From: an uncultured Bacilli bacterium
GTDB taxonomy: Bacteria > Bacillota_I > Bacilli_A > RF39 > UBA660
Direction: 5' to 3'
NCBI GenBank assembly: GCA_934130545.1
Contig: CAKOYD010000006.1
Coordinates: 21,397 to 85,396, forward strand
Length of the DNA stretch: 64,000 nucleotides
This document shows positions 37,097 through 46,197 of this stretch, one piece after another. Every line of letters starts with the position of its first letter. Position 1 is the stretch's first letter. The position numbers and the translations under genes were made by a program. The notes below the pieces were generated by a model. It was not told the DNA's origin, searched no databases, and worked only from the letters and a program-made list of their open reading frames with translations.

Positions 37097-38653
37097 TTAA
37101 TAATTACTAACTGCTAATATACTAGGTAAAATCTGCATCTTTCTTGATACTACATCCGGTAAATATACTCCTTCATACATTTTTTTATCAAAAGCATTTT
37201 CTAATATTCCTTCAGCACCATCACTATAATATACATAAGTACCATTTTTAATAATATCAGTAACAAATAAACATACAAATAAATAATCATTATTTTCACA
37301 TACACTATTTAATAATTTTATATATTCATCTTTTTCATCATTTATCTCATTAATATTAGTAGTGAATATTTGTCCTAAACCTATCTTATCATCTTCTAAA
37401 TTATATTTCTTAAAATCATTATATAGTACTTGTTCTTTAGTCTTACCTTCTAATGAAGTACCAGCTTTTAGCATTTCAAAACCATATTCTTTATAATTAA
37501 CTTTAGCTATCTTAGCAAGTTCTTTAACTATCTTTCTATCTTCTTTAGTAGTCGTTGGAGAATTCAACAATAACGTATCAGATATAATACCAGAAAGTAA
37601 TAAACCTGCTACCCATTTAGGAATAGTAACCTTATTCTCCAAAAACATTTTATATATTATTGTACAAGTACTACCAACTGGAATATTTCTAAAACTAATT
37701 GGTTTAGCAGTACTATTAACTGATAAATTATGATGATCAACTATCTCAATAATATCTGCTTCTTCTAGTCCAACTGCACTCTGTTCTTTAGAATTATGAT
37801 CAACTAATATCACTTTTTGCTTAATTGTATCAAATATCATCGAATGCTTAATTAAACCTAAACATCTACCCTTTCTATCTACCACCGGATAAAAAGTAGT
37901 TTTGCTTTTTGCAGACATACTAGTAAAACTACTAATTGCATCCTCTTCACGTGCTACAACATAATCTTTATCTATACTTAAATCTTTTATTTGATTAGAT
38001 AAACTTACTAACTTAATAGTATCATATAAATTATAACCTGACTTAATAATACTAGTATTACCAAATAAATAGTCATTTGATAACTTATAATCACTAGATA
38101 CAATAATTAATTTAGCATTACTATTAAGGCCATTAACAAATACTTTATCATTATTAGTAATAATTATATCAGATACTTCATCTACACTAACCATACCTTT
38201 AACTATGTCATTATCTTTCTTAACATCAGTGCCATTTAATACCTTAACAATATTATCATAAGTAGTATCTAGACTATTACTATTAGTCATAACCTCTACT
38301 ACATCTCTAAGACCTACTATTCCTAATAATCTCCTATTATCATCAATAACCGGTATCTTATTAACCTTATTAGCAAGCATCAACTTATAAGAATCATATA
38401 ATGTATTATTCTTACTAATCATATGTTCTTTTAAATAATCTAAGTTCTTAATTCTCACCTTAACATCATTGATAAAATCAGGCTCTTTAACCTTAAAATA
38501 ATTAAGTACAAACAAAGTCTCATTATTAAGTGAACTAAGTGCTACCGCTTTAGCATTCATCCCTAATCTTTGTTTTAAATAAGTTAATGTAATTGATGCT
38601 GAAATACTATCTGTATCAGGATTCCTATGTCCAAAAATATATACTTCATCCAT
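37097..38653 (-). CDS. ppaC: Manganese-dependent inorganic pyrophosphatase with CBS/DRTGG insert
   Basis: This 518-residue family II pyrophosphatase has DHH motifs GHRNPDTDSI (8-17) and EIVDHHNLSVN, plus a DHHA2 C-terminus. Between the halves lie two CBS repeats (around 70-130 and 225-275) separated by a DRTGG-like region, the arrangement of nucleotide-regulated CBS-PPases. The long form suggests activity controlled by adenine nucleotides or Ap4A, as known for the family. Its start overlaps the end of the membrane protein gene upstream by 8 bases. Confidence 0.92.
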   Translation of the reverse strand: MDEVYIFGHRNPDTDSISASITLTYLKQRLGMNAKAVALSSLNNETLFVLNYFKVKEPDFINDVKVRIKNLDYLKEHMISKNNTLYDSYKLMLANKVNKIPVIDDNRRLLGIVGLRDVVEVMTNSNSLDTTYDNIVKVLNGTDVKKDNDIVKGMVSVDEVSDIIITNNDKVFVNGLNSNAKLIIVSSDYKLSNDYLFGNTSIIKSGYNLYDTIKLVSLSNQIKDLSIDKDYVVAREEDAISSFTSMSAKSKTTFYPVVDRKGRCLGLIKHSMIFDTIKQKVILVDHNSKEQSAVGLEEADIIEIVDHHNLSVNSTAKPISFRNIPVGSTCTIIYKMFLENKVTIPKWVAGLLLSGIISDTLLLNSPTTTKEDRKIVKELAKIAKVNYKEYGFEMLKAGTSLEGKTKEQVLYNDFKKYNLEDDKIGLGQIFTTNINEINDEKDEYIKLLNSVCENNDYLFVCLFVTDIIKNGTYVYYSDGAEGILENAFDKKMYEGVYLPDVVSRKMQILPSILAVSNY

Positions 38654-40070
38654 TATTTATACCCCTTTTCTTAATTTTAAAATATCCTATCATTATTCCT
38701 ATATATATAACTATAACTATTAAAGAAAACATCCTACTACTATTAAAATTAATTACTAATTGTAAAATAACTAATATAAAACTTAATATAATATTTTGAT
38801 ATATAATCATTATAAACTTCTCAAAATATCTATTAACTATCTTTCTATCTATTACCTTAATTTTAAGCATTAACATAATTAAAGTAATACATATTCCAAT
38901 AATAATTGCTATCACACTACCATTAATTAAATTATAACCCATTCTATAAAATGAATCAATTAAAGGTACTATCGTAATAGCCATTACTACTATTCCAATT
39001 AATAAATATTTACCAATATTTTCTCTTATCTTTAGATATTCTATTGTTATTATATCATAAAACAAAATAAATAGCACTAACAAACTAAAACTCATTAGTA
39101 TTCCATACCCATCAGTATTACCAAATAAAAACATATAAATATACTTAGATATAACTATTATAAAAATAACTAATGGTATACATTTATCTAATAAATAAAC
39201 TATCTTCCTACCAAAACTATATTCATTACATATTTTATTCGTAAAGTACTTTATACTATCACAAAATAATAATACTAAGTTTAAACATCCTAAATACCCT
39301 ATAACTAAAGTATTATATACATCATCTACCTTATACCCATATCTATTAACTAAAACAATATATAATATAATAAAACTAATATAAAAATATCCATATTTAG
39401 TACTATCTACTACTGTTAATGACTTATTAAAGTCTTTTACTACTCCTCTAAGTTCTGATAACTTATATTTATTCTTACCATTCTTCTTAAAACATATCAT
39501 CATACATAAACTAATAACAATAAATAAACTAATCACTTTAGGTATAAATAATATACTAGTAAATAGATAACTAACTATCTTCATTTTATTAATAATTAAA
39601 TAAATAATAATTGTTAATACACTATCTATACCATAATATATATAATGAATTGAACCAGCTAATTTCTTTTTATTATATATCTGCAATAAACTATAAGTAA
39701 TATTTAATATTGGTTTAAAAATAACCACTATACTAGTAATCATTAAAGGAATAACTATCTTATCTATATTAAATACTTTATCTATTAATATACTTAGTAA
39801 GAAAGATATTCCTAATCCAAATATTCCATATATTAATACTAAAATAATACTATATATATAACCCTTATTTCTAAAAACACTATCTTTATTCTTATACTTT
39901 AAAATACTATCTTTAATATTTATATTATTATATACACTACTTAATACTTTATAAAACAAATAACATAAAGTAAAAGTAAATAACTTATTACTATCTCCTA
40001 ACATAAATAATATTATTAAAGTTACATACTCTATTACATTTAATAAATAATTCTTCTTTTCCATAACCAT
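38646..40070 (-). CDS. Polytopic membrane protein, flippase (MOP/SpoVB-like) candidate
   Basis: The protein has 474 residues with about 12 hydrophobic segments spread evenly and a basic loop composition, like MATE/MOP-superfamily polysaccharide or lipid flippases. I see no signature motif, so the superfamily call rests on topology. It is coupled to ppaC downstream and lies 65 bases after spo0A, a position where a sporulation or envelope role is possible. An ATG six bases inside the frame is an equally good start. Confidence 0.6.
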   Translation of the reverse strand: MVMEKKNYLLNVIEYVTLIILFMLGDSNKLFTFTLCYLFYKVLSSVYNNINIKDSILKYKNKDSVFRNKGYIYSIILVLIYGIFGLGISFLLSILIDKVFNIDKIVIPLMITSIVVIFKPILNITYSLLQIYNKKKLAGSIHYIYYGIDSVLTIIIYLIINKMKIVSYLFTSILFIPKVISLFIVISLCMMICFKKNGKNKYKLSELRGVVKDFNKSLTVVDSTKYGYFYISFIILYIVLVNRYGYKVDDVYNTLVIGYLGCLNLVLLFCDSIKYFTNKICNEYSFGRKIVYLLDKCIPLVIFIIVISKYIYMFLFGNTDGYGILMSFSLLVLFILFYDIITIEYLKIRENIGKYLLIGIVVMAITIVPLIDSFYRMGYNLINGSVIAIIIGICITLIMLMLKIKVIDRKIVNRYFEKFIMIIYQNIILSFILVILQLVINFNSSRMFSLIVIVIYIGIMIGYFKIKKRGINNG

Positions 40071-40135
40071 TCCCTACTTTATACAATAATTCTATCAAAA
40101 TATAATAAAAAAAACAACTAAAACTACTAATTGTT

Positions 40136-40897
40136 TTATTTTTGATTAGCAAACTCTAATCTTAACTTATCTGCCACTGTTACTATAAACTCTGAATTAG
40201 TTGGCTTAGCTTTATCAATATCAACACTATGGCCAAATAATTCTTCCATATAATCTAAGTCTCCTCTATTCCAACTAACTTCAATTGCATGTCTAATTGC
40301 TCTTTCTACTCTAGATACTGTTGTATCATATTTAGAGGCTATATCGGGATATAACTCTTTAGTAATACCACCTATTATATCCGGATTATTATATATCATA
40401 TTAATACCTTCTCTAATATATTGATAACCCTTAATATGTGAAGGCATACCTAATTCATGAAGCATCTTAGTAATAGATATTTGTAAATTACTATGATATA
40501 AATTAATACTCTTACTATTAACATATTCAAATATATCTAAGATCTTACTCTCTAAATCAACAAGTTCAAAAGGCTTTAAAATATAATAATTAACCCCATA
40601 TTCACTAACCTTTCTAATAACTTTAGGTTCATTATAAGAAGTCTCTACTATAATATTTTTAGTTATATTCTTTTTCTTCAATTCCTCTAAAACATATAAT
40701 CCATCTTTCTTCGGCATAATTAAATCAAGAAGTACTAAATCATAACCATCTCCACTATTAACTATCTTATTAAGACCTTCTTCACCATCATAAGCACAAT
40801 CAACTATCTCTATTCTTTTATGATCTGAAAAATATTCACGAACCATATCTACTAAACTAACATTATCATCAATCATTAAAACTTTAATTTTATCCAT
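40136..40897 (-). CDS. spo0A: Sporulation master regulator Spo0A
   Basis: This is a 253-residue response regulator. The receiver domain has the acidic pair in VLMIDDNVSLVD (10-11), the phospho-acceptor Asp in LVLLDLIMPKKDG (near 57) and the Lys in YYILKPFELV (near 108). The C-terminal DNA-binding domain carries the Spo0A signature VSRVERAIRHAIEVSWNRGD and closes with TNSEFIVTVADKLRLE. Phosphorylated Spo0A starts sporulation. An exact 0A box 59 bases upstream suggests autoregulation. Confidence 0.97.
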   Translation of the reverse strand: MDKIKVLMIDDNVSLVDMVREYFSDHKRIEIVDCAYDGEEGLNKIVNSGDGYDLVLLDLIMPKKDGLYVLEELKKKNITKNIIVETSYNEPKVIRKVSEYGVNYYILKPFELVDLESKILDIFEYVNSKSINLYHSNLQISITKMLHELGMPSHIKGYQYIREGINMIYNNPDIIGGITKELYPDIASKYDTTVSRVERAIRHAIEVSWNRGDLDYMEELFGHSVDIDKAKPTNSEFIVTVADKLRLEFANQK

Positions 40898-40928
40898 ATT
40901 ATCAATTCCTCTCTTAATTTACTACTCC

Positions 40929-40962
40929 ATTATACAAGATTATTTTTAAAAAAATTGTCGAA
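40929..40962 (-). promoter_or_regulatory. spo0A promoter with 0A box
   Basis: The + strand carries TGTCGAA (40956-40962), identical to the Spo0A-binding 0A box, about 22 bases upstream of a TATAAT -10 (40929-40934, reverse strand). No good -35 is present at the standard distance, consistent with a promoter that depends on an activator bound near -40. Confidence 0.6.
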
Positions 40963-40996
40963 TAAACACTAATTAAATAAAAATAGAGAAGCTTTA

Positions 40997-41710
40997 TTAT
41001 ACTTCTCTATCAATATTCTTAAACAGTTCTATAACATTACCTATATCACTAGATAATTTTCCAATCATCACACCATCTATATTATCATCATTAATTATAT
41101 CATATACATTATTTTTATTAACATTTCCCCCATAAAGCATATTTACATTCCCATGATAATTATTAGTTAAATAAGCTTTAATATCACTTATCATATGACT
41201 ATATTTGTCAACATCTACTTCTTTCTTACTATCTATCATATATGTTGGTTCATAAGCAAACATTATAAAACTAATATTATCTATGCCCTCTAACATTTCT
41301 TTAAGTTCACTAATAACTGTATCGACATCATCATCTTCATCTTTTTCTCCAAAACATAATATTGGAATGATATTACTATCTAATAAAGACTTTAACTTTA
41401 AATTAATATCCTCTACTGTTTCAGAAAAATACTTTCGACGATCACTATGACCAACAATACTATATTCTACTCCAATATCTTTTAATTGTAATGTTGATAT
41501 TTCTCCTGTATATCCACCTTTTTCTTCATAATATACATTTTGACTAGCCACTCCCCAATTACACGTATTAGTAAACTCTATTAAATATAAATCACTAGGT
41601 GCCACTATAATATCTTCTTTTGTTTCTATATTATTTAACTTATCTATATAATCATAAATATCACTATATAATAAATTCATTTTATGATTTAATACTACTA
41701 TCTTATTCAT
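40997..41710 (-). CDS. tpiA: Triosephosphate isomerase, divergent
   Basis: The protein is 237 residues, slightly short for the family (about 250). The catalytic residues are present: Lys in LNHKMN (usual NWKMN), His in IVGHSDRRKYF (usual GHSERR) and Glu in AYEPTYMID (usual YEPVWAIGTG), plus the phosphate loop LYGGNV. Loop 6 is unusually changed, with a Tyr-Met-Ile-Asp hinge. It interconverts DHAP and glyceraldehyde 3-phosphate. It is coupled to the glycosyltransferase gene by a 1-base overlap. Confidence 0.9.
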   Translation of the reverse strand: MNKIVVLNHKMNLLYSDIYDYIDKLNNIETKEDIIVAPSDLYLIEFTNTCNWGVASQNVYYEEKGGYTGEISTLQLKDIGVEYSIVGHSDRRKYFSETVEDINLKLKSLLDSNIIPILCFGEKDEDDDVDTVISELKEMLEGIDNISFIMFAYEPTYMIDSKKEVDVDKYSHMISDIKAYLTNNYHGNVNMLYGGNVNKNNVYDIINDDNIDGVMIGKLSSDIGNVIELFKNIDREV

Positions 41711-42942
41711 TACTTATTTTTTCCTCCAAACATACTTTTTATCTTATCAAATATTGGTATTAAGTTTCTATGATAATTCTTAATGGCAATTCTATAAACA
41801 TCTTCTACTTTAGAAGCAAAATATCTAATTGAATACATCTCTGTTGATACCTTAGCCTGTCTACTAAGTCTTTCTAATAGTTTACGATCATTATAAATCA
41901 TACAGACATCTTTTATATATTCACTACTATTACTAAATATCTTACCATTAATATCATCAATAACTACATTTAAGAAACTCTCATCATTAATACATACTAC
42001 CGGTAAAGATGCCGCCATTGCCTCAATCACTGTAAGACCTTGTGTCTCGGTTGTCGAAGCCGTCACAAAAATATCCGCTAATAAATAATAATCAACTATC
42101 TTATCATATGGTACTTTACCTGTCATAATAACATTATTATCTATCTTATACTTACTAATTAACTTCTTACACTTATCAAAGTCCGGTCCATCACCCACTA
42201 TCAATAATTTAGCCTTTGGACATTTCTTGACAATTTTCTTCATATTATCAATAATAAAAGTAATATTCTTTTCTTGAGCAATTCTTCCTACTGTCAATAT
42301 AACAAAGTCATCCATCTTTAAATTAAGATTCTCTCTTGCACTCTTCTTATTAAACTTTTTATTATTCTCTCTGCTAAATCTCTCTGTATCAATACCCGTT
42401 GGAATTACATAAACATCTCTATCGACATGATACTTCTCTTTAAATAAATTACAAGCCTTAACTGTTGGCACGATTAATTCCGTATTAGTCTTATCACAAT
42501 AGAATAGTGTTAAATATTCCACAATCTTTTTACTAGACCAATTAAAATAACCATGTGTTATATAATGAACATAATCTTCATACATTGTATGATAAGTATG
42601 CACCAAAGGTATTCCAAACTGTGTGGCAATGATTCTTGCAAAAGTACCTACTCCAAACTCCGTATGTGAATGAATTACGTCTAACCTCCACTTCTTAATT
42701 ATATTAATAGCCTTTAAAGGATAAACACTAGCGAGCTTATAATCATATATCTTAATAGGCACTCCCGGAAGTCGCAATACTTTACCATTCTCTTCAATAG
42801 AATATTCATACTTATCCGGATTAACTGTCACCAAATAAACAATATTACCCTTCTTTTCTAATCCCTTTTTTAACATATTGACACTAGTTGCCACTCCATT
42901 AATTTGTGGACAATAAGTATCTGTAAACAAACCTATTCTCAT
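41710..42942 (-). CDS. GT4 glycosyltransferase, glycolipid synthase-like
   Basis: This 410-residue GT-B enzyme begins MRIGLFTDTYCPQINGVATS and has the donor-site blocks LTVGRIAQEKNITFII and TETQGLTVIEAMAASLPVV with the EX7E motif. The start and pattern resemble bacterial 1,2-diacylglycerol 3-glucosyltransferases, which make the glycolipid used as a membrane lipid and lipoteichoic acid anchor. An LTA synthase-like gene lies at 48-50 kb. It sits in a unit with pgk and tpiA. Substrate is inferred. Confidence 0.85.
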   Translation of the reverse strand: MRIGLFTDTYCPQINGVATSVNMLKKGLEKKGNIVYLVTVNPDKYEYSIEENGKVLRLPGVPIKIYDYKLASVYPLKAINIIKKWRLDVIHSHTEFGVGTFARIIATQFGIPLVHTYHTMYEDYVHYITHGYFNWSSKKIVEYLTLFYCDKTNTELIVPTVKACNLFKEKYHVDRDVYVIPTGIDTERFSRENNKKFNKKSARENLNLKMDDFVILTVGRIAQEKNITFIIDNMKKIVKKCPKAKLLIVGDGPDFDKCKKLISKYKIDNNVIMTGKVPYDKIVDYYLLADIFVTASTTETQGLTVIEAMAASLPVVCINDESFLNVVIDDINGKIFSNSSEYIKDVCMIYNDRKLLERLSRQAKVSTEMYSIRYFASKVEDVYRIAIKNYHRNLIPIFDKIKSMFGGKNK

Positions 42943-42943
42943 T

Positions 42944-44104
42944 TTACTTCTCCATAATTACATCAATTCCCGGCAAAGTCTTGCCACTCAAATAATCAAG
43001 TGTTGCTCCACCTCCGGTAGATACATGATAAAATACTCCCTTAAAGCCTAAATTATTAACTGAACTAGCACTATCACCACCACCAACTAAAGTCTTAACC
43101 TTATTATCTTTTAATACTGTATATATCTTCTTAGTACCATTACTATATTTCTTATCTTCATATACTCCCATTGGACCATTAATAATACATCTCTTGGCAT
43201 CTTTTAATATATCACTAAATATCTTTATAGTATCATTTCCAATATCATAACCACATTCATTATCTTTAATATCACTAACTTTTCTAGCGCCTTTATCTGT
43301 AATTATATCAACTGGAAGAACTATCTTATCACCATATTGATTTAACATTTTCTTACAAAACTCTATATTATTATCATCTACTATTGAATTACCAACGTTA
43401 TAACCCAAAGCTTTTAAGAACGTGAAACACATTCCGCCTCCCACTAATAATTTATCACATTTAGTAATTAAGTTTTCAATAACTCCTATTTTATCTTCAA
43501 CTTTTTTACCGCCCATGATAACTACTAAAGGATGACTGTTATCGCTCATAAAACTATCTAATTTATTAACCTCTTCTTCCACTAAGAATCCTAGTCCATT
43601 ATCTAAATATCTAGCAATACCTACGTTAGAAGCATGGCATCTATGTACCATAGCATAGGCATCATCAATAAATATATCTCCTAAACTAGCCCAATATTTA
43701 GATAGTTCTATATCACAACTACTCTCTTTCTTAGAATCTATATCTTCAAATCTAGTATTTTCGATAAGCAATACTTCTCCATCTTTTAAATTATTAACTA
43801 AAGTCTCTAATAAAGGCCCTCTCGTTTCTGCTGAAAACTTAACCCTTATTCCAAGCAATTCACTAAGTTTTGCACTAACAATTAATAAACTATTATTACA
43901 CTTATCTTCTTCTGTCTTAACTTTACCCAAATGAGACATTAAAATAACTTTTGCCCCATGATCTCTAGCATAATTAATAGTCTTTAAACTGGCTTTAATT
44001 CTAGTATCATCTAATATCTTATTATCTAAAATAGGTACATTAAAATCACATCTAATAATTACTCTTTTACTTTTTATATCATAATCTTTAATACTTTTCT
44101 TCAA
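42944..44104 (-). CDS. pgk: Phosphoglycerate kinase
   Basis: I place the start at the TTG at 44104, seven bases after GGAGG, giving about 386 residues; the ATG at 44122 has the GGAGG inside its own frame and adds six atypical residues. Conserved blocks are VIIRCDFNVP, LMSHLGK, GFLVEEEV, VVIMGGKKVEDKIGVI, NGPMGVYE and TLVGGGDSA. It transfers phosphate from 1,3-bisphosphoglycerate to ADP. gap is not in this window. A consensus promoter lies immediately upstream. Confidence 0.96.
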   Translation of the reverse strand: MKKSIKDYDIKSKRVIIRCDFNVPILDNKILDDTRIKASLKTINYARDHGAKVILMSHLGKVKTEEDKCNNSLLIVSAKLSELLGIRVKFSAETRGPLLETLVNNLKDGEVLLIENTRFEDIDSKKESSCDIELSKYWASLGDIFIDDAYAMVHRCHASNVGIARYLDNGLGFLVEEEVNKLDSFMSDNSHPLVVIMGGKKVEDKIGVIENLITKCDKLLVGGGMCFTFLKALGYNVGNSIVDDNNIEFCKKMLNQYGDKIVLPVDIITDKGARKVSDIKDNECGYDIGNDTIKIFSDILKDAKRCIINGPMGVYEDKKYSNGTKKIYTVLKDNKVKTLVGGGDSASSVNNLGFKGVFYHVSTGGGATLDYLSGKTLPGIDVIMEK

Positions 44105-44137
44105 AACAATTCCTCCACACATTTATCTATTAAATAA

Positions 44138-44166
44138 ATTATAGCAAAACAATCATTAAAAGTCAA
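44138..44166 (-). promoter_or_regulatory. pgk promoter, overlapping a terminator T-run
   Basis: Reverse-strand -35 TTGACT (44161-44166) and -10 TATAAT (44138-44143) with a 17-base spacer. The -35 is built from the T-run of the terminator that ends the upstream noncoding transcript, so termination and pgk initiation occur at the same place. Confidence 0.8.
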
Positions 44167-44202
44167 AAAGTGCTAATAGTTATTTTATTACTACTAACAC
44201 TT
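44161..44202 (-). terminator. Terminator of the long noncoding transcript
   Basis: A 12-bp stem (44168-44179 with 44191-44202, two G-U pairs) is followed on the reverse strand by TTTTTGACTTTT. An earlier hairpin (44222-44231 with 44243-44252, 10 bp with one G-U) is followed by TTTTTGTTTT and may be a first terminator. Confidence 0.75.
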
Positions 44203-44713
44203 TATATCCATATAAAACAAAAATCAAATTGCTCTGATAAAACAACTTGATTCGAGTTTCCCTAAATAACTGTAAGCGTTATAAAACATATCATTGAATA
44301 ATATTTATTAAGCATTATAACCAAAGTATAATAGAGCGATAAAAATAAACATTTAATTTATTAACTTAATTAATATATTTTTTAATATATTATGCAACTT
44401 AATAATAAATAAACAATAAATATATAATATAACCTAACCAAATATTATCAGTATTTAGCCCAGTTTCTTATCCTTGGAGTTTTCCTTTCTCCATAACAAT
44501 TGTTTATGCTTAGTGCCGATAAGAATTCTTTTATCTCAAAAGAACATCATTTGCAATAAGATAACTTAAAATAGTTTATTATTCACCAATTATTCAAACA
44601 ACATTAAATTAGTAAAAACTAACAATGACATATCTGCAATAACTAATCCGTATATCTATATTCAAATAGAAAATACATAACATTGACTTTTCTTGCTACC
44701 TTCTATCTAAGCA
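44164..44713 (-). ncRNA. Candidate structured noncoding RNA, about 500-550 nt
   Basis: The interval 44105-45014 has no credible open reading frame. A perfect consensus promoter at 44719-44747 points leftwards and two terminators stand at the far end. Between them are many paired segments: TTCTTTT/AAAAGAA (44526-44544), TTAGT/ACTAA (44609-44622), an outer stem CTTATC/GATAAG (44467-44472 with 44518-44523) enclosing two small hairpins, and the terminator stems. The first bases (GTGCT) can pair with AGCAC in the last stem. I do not recognise tmRNA, RNase P, 6S, SRP RNA or a T-box in it. Confidence 0.6.
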
Positions 44714-44718
44714 CTTAT

Positions 44719-44747
44719 ATAATACCACGTTCAAAAGCACTTGTCAA
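44719..44747 (-). promoter_or_regulatory. Consensus promoter of the candidate noncoding RNA
   Basis: Reverse-strand TTGACA (44742-44747), 17-base spacer and TATTAT (44719-44724) with TGG in front of the -10. This is one of the strongest promoter matches in the window, and no coding sequence starts within 600 bases of it. Confidence 0.8.
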
Positions 44748-44969
44748 CACTTTTTCAACAATTTTTTCATTTTCTTAATTTCAAGCATTATACTAATCTA
44801 AAATTTATAAAACATTATTTACTTTTCTTATTATTATTTCTTAAAAAAGTTAATTATCAATCAGATATCATTTGCTAATATACTTAGACTAAATAATACA
44901 TTAAGCCAATATTAAATGAATCATTTAGCATAATTTTACTCGCATATACCAAAATAATTACTATACTTA

Positions 44970-44998
44970 TTGTTAATAATTTATAAATATGATATATT
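44970..44998 (+). promoter_or_regulatory. tmcAL promoter
   Basis: TTGTTA (44970-44975) and TATATT (44993-44998) with a 17-base spacer on the + strand, followed by the GGTGAT ribosome binding site and ATG at 45015. The interval between the two divergent promoters (44748-44969) shows nothing else I can name. Confidence 0.65.
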
Positions 44999-45014
44999 TG
45001 ATTTGGTGATTTAT

Positions 45015-46157
45015 ATGAATAAAATAATTGGTATCATAGCAGAATATAACCCCTTTCATCTTGGGCATATCCATCAAATAAATGAAATAAAAAAGATATA
45101 TCCTAATAGTACAATTATAGTTATAATATCTCCATCATTTACTCAAAGAGGAGATATATCTATTATTAATAAATATAATAAAACTTTAATATGTTTAGAA
45201 AATAATATTGACCTAGTAGTAGAACTTCCTTATCCATATGCTACTCAGTCATCAGATATCTTTGCCAAGGGAGCAATTGAAATATTAAATAAACTAAAAA
45301 TTGATACATTAGTATTTGGTAGTGAAAGTAACGACATTGAAACTCTTAAAAACCTAGCCAATATTAGTAATAATGATACCAATTATCACAACAAAGTAAA
45401 AGATTATTTAAATAAAGGTTATAACTATCCTACCGCTATGTCAAAAGCCTTATGTGATATTACTAACGTTAATATTAATACCCCTAATGATTTACTAGCC
45501 TTATCATACTTAAAAGTAATAAATAAATATAATTATAATATTACTCCCCTATCTATTAAAAGAACTAATAACTATCACTCTAATACTTTAGATAATAGTA
45601 ATATTGTTAATGCCTCTCTTATAAGAAAACTATATAATGAAGATAAAGATATATCTAATTATATAGCCACTAATAGTCTTAATAAATTAATAAAAATAGA
45701 TTATAATTACTTATATTCTTTATTAAGACTACAAATAATAAATAATATTAATAACTTAAATGAATTTCAAACAGTTGAAGAAGGTATAGAAAATAGAATA
45801 AAAAAATATATTTATAAATCTAATACATGGGAAGAACTAGTAAAAAATATTAAAACTAAAAGATATACTTATAATCGTATCAATAGAATGCTTATCCATA
45901 TCTTAAATAATTATAAAAAAATAGATAATGATAATATTAATATTGATTATATTAGAATACTAGGTTTTAATAATAAAGGTAGAAAACACTTAAATAATAT
46001 TAAGAAAAATATTGATATTAAATTAATATCTAACTATAAACCTAATATATCAAAACTATTAGATTTAGAATTTAAAATAACGTGTAATTATGCTATAATA
46101 ACTAATGACAATGAATTAATAACAAAAGAATTTAGTAGTTATCCTATTAGAAAATAG
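45015..46157 (+). CDS. tmcAL: tRNA(Met) cytidine acetate ligase TmcAL
   Basis: The ATG at 45015 gives 380 residues and matches the family start (IIGIIAEYNPFHLGHIHQI), where the HLGH is the nucleotidyltransferase motif; the extra 15 residues of the longer frame have no ribosome binding site. Other blocks are IIVIISPSFTQRGDISI and ASLIRKLYNE. TmcAL makes ac4C at the wobble position of elongator tRNA-Met in Bacillus. A GGTGAT sequence serves as the Shine-Dalgarno, pairing with the 3' part of the anti-SD. Confidence 0.88.
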   Translation: MNKIIGIIAEYNPFHLGHIHQINEIKKIYPNSTIIVIISPSFTQRGDISIINKYNKTLICLENNIDLVVELPYPYATQSSDIFAKGAIEILNKLKIDTLVFGSESNDIETLKNLANISNNDTNYHNKVKDYLNKGYNYPTAMSKALCDITNVNINTPNDLLALSYLKVINKYNYNITPLSIKRTNNYHSNTLDNSNIVNASLIRKLYNEDKDISNYIATNSLNKLIKIDYNYLYSLLRLQIINNINNLNEFQTVEEGIENRIKKYIYKSNTWEELVKNIKTKRYTYNRINRMLIHILNNYKKIDNDNINIDYIRILGFNNKGRKHLNNIKKNIDIKLISNYKPNISKLLDLEFKITCNYAIITNDNELITKEFSSYPIRK

Positions 46158-46197
46158 ATATATATGTTATAATTATATAGTTAAAGGAGTATAAAAT

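Noticed and set aside
44164..44713. tmRNA, RNase P RNA, 6S RNA or T-box leader
   Set aside because: No tRNA-like ends or tag frame, no GAGGAAAGUC-type core, no T-box sequence, and a terminator plus separate pgk promoter at the end argue against a leader.
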